A stretch of DNA of 8,171 nt from JAMXLO01 sp041487355 (GTDB taxonomy: Bacteria > Pseudomonadota > Alphaproteobacteria > Acetobacterales > Acetobacteraceae). Both the position numbers and the translations under genes were made by a program. Under the pieces are notes generated by a model. That model was not told where the DNA came from and searched no databases. It saw only the letters and a list, made by a program, of their open reading frames with translations. The first letter of the stretch is position 1; each line of letters begins with the position of its first letter. Of the stretch, positions 1 to 5,637 are shown piece by piece. The stretch covers positions 1 to 8,171 of the forward strand of contig JBGPND010000223.1 of assembly GCA_041487355.1 (NCBI GenBank), given 5' to 3'.

Positions 1-755
1 CCTGGGGCTGGCGGGTGCCGTTCCTGATCAGCATCGTTCTCGTCGCCATCGGCCTCTGGATCCGTCTCGGCATATTGGAGACGCCGACATTCCGCCGCCT
101 GGTGGAGGAGAACCGGATCGAGCGGGCGCCGATCGCGGAGGTGTTCCGCCTGCAGGCGAAGGAGGTGTTCCTGAGCGCCTTCGCGCGCATGGCAGAGCAG
201 GCGCCATTCTACATCTTCACCGCGTTCGTATTCGCCTATGGCGTGGGGACGCTGAAGATGTCACGCGATCTGCTGCTGATGGCGGTGCTGGCGGCGTCGC
301 TGGTGTCGTTCGTTTCCATACCGCTCGCCGGCCATCTGTCGGACAAGTTCGGGCGGAAGCGGGTGTATATCATCGGCGCAGTGGTCACCGCCATCTTCGG
401 CTGGATCTACTTCGCGCTGCTCGACACGATGATGCCGTTCTGGATCTTTGTCGCGATCGTGCTGTCGCTGATCCCGCACGACATCATGTACGGGCCGCAG
501 GCGGCGCTGATCGCGGAGAGCTTCACCGGACGGCTGCGCTATTCCGGTGCCTCGATCGGCTACCAGCTTGCCTCGATCATCGCGGGTGGCCCGGCGCCGC
601 TGATCGCGGCGGCGCTGTTCGCTTCTTACCAGTCATGGGTCGCCATTTCGGTCTACATCACGGTCTGCTCGGTGATCAGCGTGGTGGCGGCGGCGATGCT
701 GAAGGATTACACGGGTAAGGACATTTCGGCGGAATACGTGTTCGGCGAGCAGTGA
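1..755 (+). CDS. MHS-family MFS metabolite:H+ symporter, 3' part (5' end outside window)
   Basis: The reading frame is already open at the left edge (first full codon at base 3), so the GTG at 15 is internal. About 250 residues are visible against some 420-450 for the family, which leaves roughly the C-terminal half to 60 percent. Several long hydrophobic segments are separated by short loops. The segment GHLSDKFGRKRVY matches the MFS loop signature (G-x-L-x-D-x-x-G-R-k-x). The run RYSGASIGYQLASIIAGG, followed by PAPLIAAAL, is characteristic of the metabolite:H+ symporter subfamily (ProP, ShiA, KgtP and citrate carriers). Such inner-membrane proteins import organic acids, betaines or similar solutes with protons. 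The substrate cannot be read from this part. The frame ends in TGA and faces the citrate synthase gene tail to tail across 113 bp. A link to organic acid use is therefore attractive, but it is inference only. Confidence 0.93.
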   Translation, partial: WGWRVPFLISIVLVAIGLWIRLGILETPTFRRLVEENRIERAPIAEVFRLQAKEVFLSAFARMAEQAPFYIFTAFVFAYGVGTLKMSRDLLLMAVLAASLVSFVSIPLAGHLSDKFGRKRVYIIGAVVTAIFGWIYFALLDTMMPFWIFVAIVLSLIPHDIMYGPQAALIAESFTGRLRYSGASIGYQLASIIAGGPAPLIAAALFASYQSWVAISVYITVCSVISVVAAAMLKDYTGKDISAEYVFGEQ

Positions 756-761
756 CGCAAA

Positions 762-842
762 CTGTCATTGCGAGCGGAGCGAAGCAATCTCGCTATGCGT
801 TGTGCTCCACGAGATCGCTTCGCCTTCGGCTCGCAATGACAG
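762..842. repeat. Palindromic intergenic repeat element (MITE/REP-like hairpin)
   Basis: The left arm (762-792) begins CTGTCATTGCGAGC. The right arm (810-842) is its near-perfect reverse complement, ending GCTCGCAATGACAG. The outer 14 bp pair exactly. The inner part pairs with a few mismatches and a 2-nt length difference, and a loop of about 17 nt separates the arms. It fills most of the spacer between two convergent genes. Elements starting TCATTGCGAGC and containing GAAGC-AATC are, from general knowledge, dispersed in many copies in alphaproteobacterial and other genomes. Membership of that group is inferred from memory of the motif. The hairpin may also help terminate both transcripts, although neither side has a long T tract. 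Confidence 0.75.
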
Positions 843-868
843 CGGCGGTCCAGCGGGACGCGTGTGTG

Positions 869-1963
869 TCAGGCGCGGGGCAGCGGGCCGATATAGTCGG
901 ACTGCGGCCGGATCAGCCGCCCGCCGGCCTGCTGCTCCAGGGCATGCGCGATCCATCCCACTACACGCGCGACGGCGAAGGCGCCGGTGAACGCGTCGCG
1001 CGGAATGCCGAGCGCCTCCAGCAGCAGCGCGGTGTAGAACTCCAGGTTGGTCTGCAACGACCGGTTCGGCTTGCGCTTCGCCAGCACCGCAAGCGCTGCC
1101 TGCTCCACTGCTTCCGCGTAATGCAGCCGGCCGATGTCGCGGTTCAGCCGCGACACCACCGCCTTCACTACGTCGCTGCGCGGGTCCTGCACGCGATACA
1201 CGCGATGGCCGAAGCCCATCAGCCGGTCGCCGCGCATCACCGCCGCGTCGAGCCAGGCCTCGGCATTCTCCGCTGGTCCGATCGCATCGAGCATGTCGAG
1301 CACCGGTCCCGGTGCGCCGCCGTGCAACGGCCCTTTCAGCGCGCACAGCGCCGCGGTGACCGCGTCGGTCAGGCTTGCCCTGGTGGAAGCCGCCACACGT
1401 GCGGTGAAGGTCGATGCGTTCAGCCCGTGATCGGCCGCGCTCACCAGATACGTGTCGAGCGCGGCGGCTTCGTCCGGCGTCGGCGGGGCGCCCTGCAGCA
1501 TCCGCAGAAAATCGGCGGCATGACCGGCGTGCGGATCGGGTGCGATCGGCGTCTTGCCGTCGCGGATACGGATCGCCGCCGCCAACCCCACCGCAACCGT
1601 CGCGGTCAGCAGCAGCGGCGCGTCATCCGCATCGTCCGGCACGCCCGCCAGCAACAGGCGCACCGCCGACAAGGGCGGCAGGCGGCCCGCGATGGGCAGC
1701 GTGTCGCGCAGGCTGGTGAAGGCGCGTTCGCGTGCCTGGCCCAGGTCGCGGCGCAGGGCTTCCTCGGAGAGCGGACGATCGACGAAATCCTGCCACAGCA
1801 ATCCGGTCAGCCACTCGAAGCTGCGACGGCCCGCGATGTCCTGCAGATAGTGTCCGCGCAGGATCAGAACCCCGGCCTCGCCATCGACCTTGCTCAGCAC
1901 GGTCTGCGCCGCGACCACATGCTCCAGGCCGTCGGCAACATTGCTTGTCTCGCCACGCGGCAT
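869..1963 (-). CDS. Citrate synthase-like protein (Asp-to-Glu at catalytic position)
   Basis: This 364-residue protein is a complete citrate synthase fold, on the short side for the family. It would condense acetyl-CoA (or a related acyl-CoA) with oxaloacetate in the cytoplasm. The N-terminus (GLEHVVAAQTVLSKVDGEAG) is the usual entry of short bacterial citrate and methylcitrate synthases. The first catalytic His is H179 in ADHGLNAST, GPLHGG lies at 211-216, and the second catalytic His is H253 in GFGHRVYRVQDPR. The third catalytic residue, normally Asp in an NVDFY-type motif, is Glu308 in TNLEFYTA. The C-terminal IRPQSDYIG motif is present. The ATG at 1963 is chosen because AAAGGAGG lies 6 nt upstream; an in-frame extension to 2098 would run through the divergent gene. 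The gene is divergent from the helix-turn-helix citrate synthase fusion. Citrate, 2-methylcitrate or another product cannot be told apart by eye. Confidence 0.93.
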   Translation of the reverse strand: MPRGETSNVADGLEHVVAAQTVLSKVDGEAGVLILRGHYLQDIAGRRSFEWLTGLLWQDFVDRPLSEEALRRDLGQARERAFTSLRDTLPIAGRLPPLSAVRLLLAGVPDDADDAPLLLTATVAVGLAAAIRIRDGKTPIAPDPHAGHAADFLRMLQGAPPTPDEAAALDTYLVSAADHGLNASTFTARVAASTRASLTDAVTAALCALKGPLHGGAPGPVLDMLDAIGPAENAEAWLDAAVMRGDRLMGFGHRVYRVQDPRSDVVKAVVSRLNRDIGRLHYAEAVEQAALAVLAKRKPNRSLQTNLEFYTALLLEALGIPRDAFTGAFAVARVVGWIAHALEQQAGGRLIRPQSDYIGPLPRA

Positions 1964-2042
1964 GTGCGTCCTCCTTTGCCGGTTGACGCTGCGATGGCAT
2001 ACGCGTAGCTGGCGCTCGTCAATCTTGATCAAGTAAATCAAC
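1964..2042. promoter_or_regulatory. Divergent control region between the two citrate synthase genes
   Basis: This 79-bp spacer must carry the start signals of both divergent genes. The leftward gene has a strong Shine-Dalgarno sequence (AAAGGAGG, 1970-1977 on the minus strand). The rightward gene has no clear ribosome site. A perfect 10-bp palindrome, CTTGATCAAG, lies at 2024-2033. An overlapping inverted repeat, TTGAT-N7-ATCAA, spans 2025-2041, ending just before the rightward ATG. Both sit in an AT-rich patch within otherwise GC-rich DNA. TTGACG hexamers that could serve as -35 boxes occur on each strand (1983-1988 plus, 2017-2022 minus), but the matching -10 boxes are poor. The palindromes are seen directly; their role as an operator for the neighbouring helix-turn-helix protein is inference. 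Confidence 0.5.
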
Positions 2043-3248
2043 ATGCCGGCTGATGTCGCACTCCCGCCCGCGCGCTGGCTGACCGCCGAAGAGGCCACTT
2101 CCAGGCTCGGCGTCTCGCGCCAGACGCTGTACGCCTATGTCAGCCGGAGCCGGATCGGCGCCGTGGCCGCACCGGACGATCCCCGGCGCAGCCTGTACGA
2201 CGCGGCCGATGTGCGCCGGCTGGCCGACCGCAACCGGCGCGGGCGGAGCCGCCGCGCTGTTGCCGCCTCGACGATAAGCTGGGGCGAGCCGAGCCTCGCC
2301 TCCGCCATCACCCGCATCGAAGCCGGCCGCGTCGAATACCGCGGACAGGACGCGATCGCGCTGTCTGCCACGGCGACGCTGGAGGAAATCGCTGCATTGC
2401 TGTGGCAGGTGGATGCTCTGCCGCAGCTTCGGTCAGGTGCTCGAGGAAAGGCCTGGCCGCGGGCGCGCGCCTCCGCTGGTGTGGCGGAACGCTGCATCGC
2501 CGCCGCGGCGGAACTCGCAATGGCCGGCCGCTGGACGGGAAGGGTGCAGAGCGTGCTGCCGGACGCCGTCCGCATCCTCGATCGCATGGCCTGGGCGGCG
2601 TCCGGTGCGCCAGGCTCCGCGGTCCAGCCATCGTCGCTGCCGCTGCATGAGCGCCTGGCATCGGTCTGGGGCGTCGGGCCGAAAGCCGCCGACCCGATCC
2701 GCCGCGCCCTCGTCCTGACCGCGGATCACGAGCTGAACGTGTCCACCTATGCCACCCGCGTGGTGGCATCGACCCGCGCACCGCTCGGCGCCTGCGTGCT
2801 GGCCGGGCTCGCCGCGTTGATCGGCCCGCGGCATGGCGGCATGACCAACGAGGTGCGCACCATGCTCGCCGATCCGTCGGTGACGGCAGATCCGGCAAGC
2901 GCCATCGCGATCAGACTCGCGCGGGGCGAGCGCATTCCGGGCTTCGGCCATCCTCTGTATCCGAATGGCGATCCGCGTGCGGCGGCCTTGCTGCCCCGTT
3001 TGGCGCCGCGCTCGCATGGGCAGCGCCTGATCGAGGCCATGCAGGCGATGACAGGCATCGCGCCAAACATCGACTTTGCACTGCTGGTGCTGGAGAAGCG
3101 GCTGCGCCTGCCGAGCGGCGCGGCGTTTGCGCTGTTCGCGGTCGGGCGGACCGTCGGCTGGATCGCCCACGCGCTGGAGCAATGGCACGACGGCACCCTG
3201 ATCCGTCCGCGTGCGGTCTATCCAAGGGCGGAGGCGACGAGGGCCTAG
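2043..3248 (+). CDS. Helix-turn-helix / citrate synthase fusion protein
   Basis: This 401-residue protein has two parts. Residues 11-66 form a MerR/excisionase-type DNA-binding module: WLTAEEATSRLGVSRQTLYAY is the helix-turn-helix, and DDPRRSLYDAADVRRL is the wing and following helix. A basic stretch (about 63-72) links it to the second part. From about residue 79 to 395 it is a citrate synthase domain. The catalytic set is complete: H229 in TADHELNVST, H303 in GFGHPLYPNGDPR and D344 in APNIDFALL. GPRHGG (261-266) and the C-terminal LIRPRAVY motif are also present. The start is firm because an in-frame TAA lies at 2034-2036; no good Shine-Dalgarno sequence precedes it, so it may be translated weakly or leaderless. 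Proteins of this layout are usually annotated simply as citrate synthase family protein. Whether this one catalyses, senses a metabolite while bound to DNA, or both, is unknown. It is divergent from a second citrate synthase gene, its most obvious regulatory target. Confidence 0.92.
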   Translation: MPADVALPPARWLTAEEATSRLGVSRQTLYAYVSRSRIGAVAAPDDPRRSLYDAADVRRLADRNRRGRSRRAVAASTISWGEPSLASAITRIEAGRVEYRGQDAIALSATATLEEIAALLWQVDALPQLRSGARGKAWPRARASAGVAERCIAAAAELAMAGRWTGRVQSVLPDAVRILDRMAWAASGAPGSAVQPSSLPLHERLASVWGVGPKAADPIRRALVLTADHELNVSTYATRVVASTRAPLGACVLAGLAALIGPRHGGMTNEVRTMLADPSVTADPASAIAIRLARGERIPGFGHPLYPNGDPRAAALLPRLAPRSHGQRLIEAMQAMTGIAPNIDFALLVLEKRLRLPSGAAFALFAVGRTVGWIAHALEQWHDGTLIRPRAVYPRAEATRA

Positions 3249-3325
3249 ACGCGCGGTAGGGAGCCGTGCATCTGACATTGGGTGAGGGAGCACCGGCGGT
3301 CGGCGCGACCCTCGTCCAATAGCAA

Positions 3326-3353
3326 GAAGGGCGGCCACAATGGGCCGCCCTTC
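3326..3353. terminator. Hairpin terminator between convergent genes
   Basis: An 11-bp perfect stem (GAAGGGCGGCC at 3326-3336 with its complement at 3343-3353) encloses a 6-nt loop. It lies between the stop of the citrate synthase fusion (3248) and the stop of the PEP-CTERM gene (3377). Read on the minus strand, the stem ends in CTT and is followed by CTTGCTATT, a modest T-rich tail. It therefore fits best as the terminator of the PEP-CTERM gene, and could act in both directions. Confidence 0.65.
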
Positions 3354-3376
3354 GCGAGGTCCGATAGTTCCGATGT

Positions 3377-4192
3377 TCAGGCGCGGCGGCGGCGGATCAG
3401 GCCAATCCCGGTCAGGCCAATGCCGAGCAGAGCAAGGCTGGCTGGTTCCGGAATGGTGCCGAGGGTGCCACCGGTTGCCAGGAACGATGAACCGATCTGT
3501 GTGCCATCGCCGAAGGTAAAGCCTTGAAAACCATCGGTCGCGTCGGTGGCCGAGTCCATCAGGCTGATATAGCCCTGACCAAGCCAATAGCTGTTCTCAT
3601 ACCCCTGGTGCGACCAGCACCCGTCAACCTGCGGCTGGCTGAAGCCCTTGGCGATGCCGTTGGTGTTAACGCGTTCACCGTCGGTGCAGAACGGCGGAAT
3701 TGATGTGCCGACGCCACCGATCGAGCCGGCCGGCGCGGCGCCGCCGGGAACGACGCCATCATAGGTCCCGCCGATATAATTCTCGATCGACAGGTTGCCG
3801 CCGGATGCAATGAACGCGGACACCGCGCTGCCAAAGCCGGTGAGCACTGTGTTGTCAGCCGAGCAACACCCGCCCGGCGACTCGATATAGATGGCGCTGT
3901 AGTTCGCGGTGGTCAACGTAAGCGAGGCAAGGCTGGTCTGATTGCTCACCGGGACCCCGCCATTCGTGCCCGACAGATCAATGACCCCAGCCGGGTTATA
4001 GACCAGCACCGGCTTGGTTGACGCCCCTTGCAGATAGCTGAACAACTGCGTCGTGTAGCCAACGTCAAAATGGTCGGCCGTCGCGTCGGAACCTTCGAGA
4101 GCGATGAACCCGGGACCCGCCTGGGCCGCTCCGGTGTACCCGAACCCAACCGCCACCAGGACGGCGATGAACAGCCACTGGACCCGACGCAT
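3377..4192 (-). CDS. Secreted PEP-CTERM sorting domain protein
   Basis: This 271-residue exported protein starts with a signal peptide (MRRVQWLFIAVLVAVGFGYT, cleavage probably after AQA at residue 25). It ends with a textbook PEP-CTERM tail: IPEPAS (PEP at 248-250), a hydrophobic span, then RRRRA at the terminus. From family knowledge, such tails are recognised and processed by an exosortase, typically in bacteria that make exopolysaccharide. No exosortase gene is in this window. The body is rich in Gly, Ser and Thr and holds four Cys residues (a CC pair in GGCCSADN, plus FCTDG and DGCW), suggesting disulfides. The alternating hydrophobic strands (KPVLVYN, YSAIYIES, GGNLSIENYIGG) hint at an amidotransferase- or flavodoxin-like fold, which is a guess. 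The ATG at 4192 is chosen over longer options because AAAGGGG sits 7 nt upstream and the signal peptide then begins cleanly. A sigma-54-type promoter precedes it. Confidence 0.9.
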   Translation of the reverse strand: MRRVQWLFIAVLVAVGFGYTGAAQAGPGFIALEGSDATADHFDVGYTTQLFSYLQGASTKPVLVYNPAGVIDLSGTNGGVPVSNQTSLASLTLTTANYSAIYIESPGGCCSADNTVLTGFGSAVSAFIASGGNLSIENYIGGTYDGVVPGGAAPAGSIGGVGTSIPPFCTDGERVNTNGIAKGFSQPQVDGCWSHQGYENSYWLGQGYISLMDSATDATDGFQGFTFGDGTQIGSSFLATGGTLGTIPEPASLALLGIGLTGIGLIRRRRA

Positions 4193-4234
4193 CTCAGATC
4201 CCCTTTCCCCGCAATGAGTTGTCCCGCTGTTACA

Positions 4235-4250
4235 AGCAACTCCCATGCCA
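4235..4250 (-). promoter_or_regulatory. Sigma-54 (RpoN) -24/-12 promoter for the PEP-CTERM gene
   Basis: On the minus strand the sequence reads TGGCATGGGAGTTGCT, preceded by C. It fits the sigma-54 consensus YTGGCAYR-N4-TTGCW with exact spacing between the invariant GG and GC. The -12 GC is at 4236-4237, so transcription would start near 4224, giving a leader of about 30 nt before the ATG at 4192. Orientation and distance are both right for the PEP-CTERM gene. From established knowledge, PEP-CTERM genes in several proteobacteria are controlled by RpoN with the PrsK/PrsR two-component pair, so the match has biological sense. Confidence 0.75.
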
Positions 4251-4295
4251 GTTAGCAATCTTACGTTTTATTAATGGGTTGCCATGGCGCGGCGC

Positions 4296-4330
4296 GGACT
4301 TCTGTCCCGGAGTGTAAAATATTGCGACAC
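4296..4330. promoter_or_regulatory. Candidate upstream activator sites for the sigma-54 promoter
   Basis: Two inverted repeats lie upstream of the -24 box: GGAC-TTCT-GTCC at 4296-4307, and GTGT-N11-ACAC at 4312-4330. The second is centred about 97 bp upstream of the predicted transcription start, a normal place for a sigma-54 enhancer-binding protein. The DNA between these sites and the promoter contains an AT-rich run (about 4261-4276) that could bend or bind IHF. The repeats are visible; their function is inferred from position only. Confidence 0.35.
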
Positions 4331-4433
4331 GTCCCGCCCGCCGAAGCCCCCGCTACAAGACTCATCCGCGCCCGCCAGCCGACCACAGCTTACCGCTGTA
4401 CCCCGGGTGAACCACCCTCATAGCTTCGAGATT

Positions 4434-4949
4434 CTAGCTGCCGGTATTCACCACCAGCACGCGGCGGTTGCGCGGCTCGGGGGTCTGGACGGAGGTGGGG
4501 ATCAGCAGTCCGTCCTGGCCCATGCCCACCGGCTGCAACCGGGCGCGATCCACCTGGAATTGGCCGGCCAGATAGTCGACCACACTGGCTGCCCGCCGAT
4601 CCGACAACGCCTTGTTGTAGTCGCGACCGCCCACCGTGTCGGTGTGGCCCTCGACGCGGAACCGATAGCCTGCGAGCGCCGGATCGGTCAGCGCGCGGCC
4701 GAGGTCGTTCAGCGTCTGAATTGCCTCGGGCGTGAGCTCGGCCGATCCGGTGGCGAACAGCACGTTCAGGCTCACCTCGGGCGGGCGTCCGACGCGGATC
4801 CCGCGCGTGGCCGGGCCGCCTGGCGTCGGGCTGAGCGACTTCACGATCTGCTCGACGCTCGGGTTGGTCTGCGCCCGGGCGGCCGGACCCGACAGGGCGC
4901 AAACCACCGCAAGCGAGGCCGCCGCCGTCAGGATGGGGTTTGGCCGCAT
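4434..4949 (-). CDS. Exported OmpA-domain protein, second of a tandem pair
   Basis: This 171-residue protein has a signal peptide (cleavage probably after ARA, near residue 26), a short linker, then an OmpA C-terminal peptidoglycan-binding domain (about 60-168). The motif VEGHTDTVG carries the conserved Asp (D104), and LSDRRA carries the conserved Arg (R119). These two residues are 15 apart, as in OmpA, and hold diaminopimelate in the cell wall. PEPRNRRV closes the domain. There is no beta-barrel, so the protein is probably periplasmic or outer-membrane associated and bound to peptidoglycan. No lipobox Cys is seen at the expected cleavage site. The ATG at 4949 is supported by AAGGA 7 nt upstream. 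It lies 18 bp after the stop of a closely similar gene and shares its linker motif (EQIVKSL.PT and TRGIRVG), so the two are a duplicated pair in one operon. Confidence 0.9.
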   Translation of the reverse strand: MRPNPILTAAASLAVVCALSGPAARAQTNPSVEQIVKSLSPTPGGPATRGIRVGRPPEVSLNVLFATGSAELTPEAIQTLNDLGRALTDPALAGYRFRVEGHTDTVGGRDYNKALSDRRAASVVDYLAGQFQVDRARLQPVGMGQDGLLIPTSVQTPEPRNRRVLVVNTGS

Positions 4950-4967
4950 GGCGAGATCCTTGTCCTG

Positions 4968-5519
4968 TCAGCTGCCGATATTGACCACCTGCACGCGGCG
5001 GTTCCTCGGCTCGGGAGTCTGATCTTGGGTGGGAACCAGCAGGCCGTCTTCGCCCATGCCGACCGCCTGCACGCGGCTGCGGTCGACGTGGAACTTGTTG
5101 GCCAGGTAGTCCACCACCGCGGCGGCTCGCCGGTCCGACAGAGCCTTGTTGTATTCGCGGCTGCCCACGGTGTCGGTATGTCCTTCGATTCGGAACCGGT
5201 AGGTGGCCAGCGACTGGTCGGTCAGGGCCTGCCCAAGCTTGTCGAGTATCTGGATGGCTTCCGGCGTAAGCTCGGCCGAACTGGTGGCGAATTGCACACT
5301 TAGGCTGACCGAGGGCGCTGACGTGGCGGGCGGCTGGGATTGGGCCGGCGCCGCGGACGGGCCGACGCGGATGCCGCGCGTCGCACCGAGGGTGCTGGTC
5401 GGCGTCAGAGACTTCACGATCTGCTCTGCGCTCGGGCTGCTTTGGGCCGAACCGATCGATGGCGAGAGTGCGCCGGCGGCCAGCATGGCAATGGCGGCCA
5501 GTGCGGCTTGTGTACGCAT
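4968..5519 (-). CDS. Exported OmpA-domain protein, first of a tandem pair
   Basis: This 183-residue protein has a signal peptide (cleavage probably after GSA or SAQ, residues 24-26) and a linker with a Pro/Ala/Ser-rich insert (about 54-70) that its neighbour lacks. An OmpA-like peptidoglycan-binding domain follows (about 71-180). D116 in IEGHTDTVG and R131 in LSDRRA are the expected ligand residues. By eye, about three quarters of the OmpA domain is identical to that of the next gene. The ATG at 5519 is chosen over one 63 bases upstream because GAAGGAG lies 6 nt before it and the signal peptide then starts properly. It is first in the pair and separated from the upstream ABC transporter gene by 118 bp, so it probably has its own promoter. 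The likely role is envelope anchoring or integrity; no partner is visible here. Confidence 0.9.
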   Translation of the reverse strand: MRTQAALAAIAMLAAGALSPSIGSAQSSPSAEQIVKSLTPTSTLGATRGIRVGPSAAPAQSQPPATSAPSVSLSVQFATSSAELTPEAIQILDKLGQALTDQSLATYRFRIEGHTDTVGSREYNKALSDRRAAAVVDYLANKFHVDRSRVQAVGMGEDGLLVPTQDQTPEPRNRRVQVVNIGS

Positions 5520-5637
5520 GACAGGCTCCTTCGCAAGGCGGGTCGTACCGCTATAGCACGAAGCAGCCCGCTGGGGCCGCAATCACGCATATGGGATCAG
5601 CCGGATATACCCAGGGTGAATTCGCTCCAGGTTTCGC
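5520..5637. other. Intergenic region before the OmpA pair
   Basis: The spacer lies between the ABC transporter stop and the first OmpA gene, both leftward. It holds the Shine-Dalgarno of the OmpA gene (5526-5532). The 8-bp palindrome GCTATAGC (5550-5557) includes a TATAGC that could be a -10 box, but no -35 box was found at a good distance. No convincing terminator follows the ABC gene here, so read-through from the upstream operon is possible. Confidence 0.3.

Noticed and set aside
752..2008. Long rightward open frame (418 codons) opposite the citrate synthase gene
   Set aside because: It is antisense to a clear citrate synthase, its protein is Arg/Gln/His-rich with no recognisable motif, and it starts inside the palindromic repeat. 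This is typical of GC-rich shadow frames.
2433..3587. Long leftward open frame (384 codons) opposite the fusion gene
   Set aside because: Low-complexity Arg/Pro-rich translation with no domain; it overlaps the helix-turn-helix/citrate synthase gene and the hairpin terminator.
4405..4417. GGGTG-AAC-CACCC hairpin just after the second OmpA gene, as a terminator
   Set aside because: The stem is only 5 bp with no T tract on the minus strand; too weak to call.
4284..5303. Rightward open frame (339 codons) across both OmpA genes
   Set aside because: Its internal repeats only mirror the duplication of the OmpA genes on the other strand; the real genes have signal peptides and good ribosome sites.
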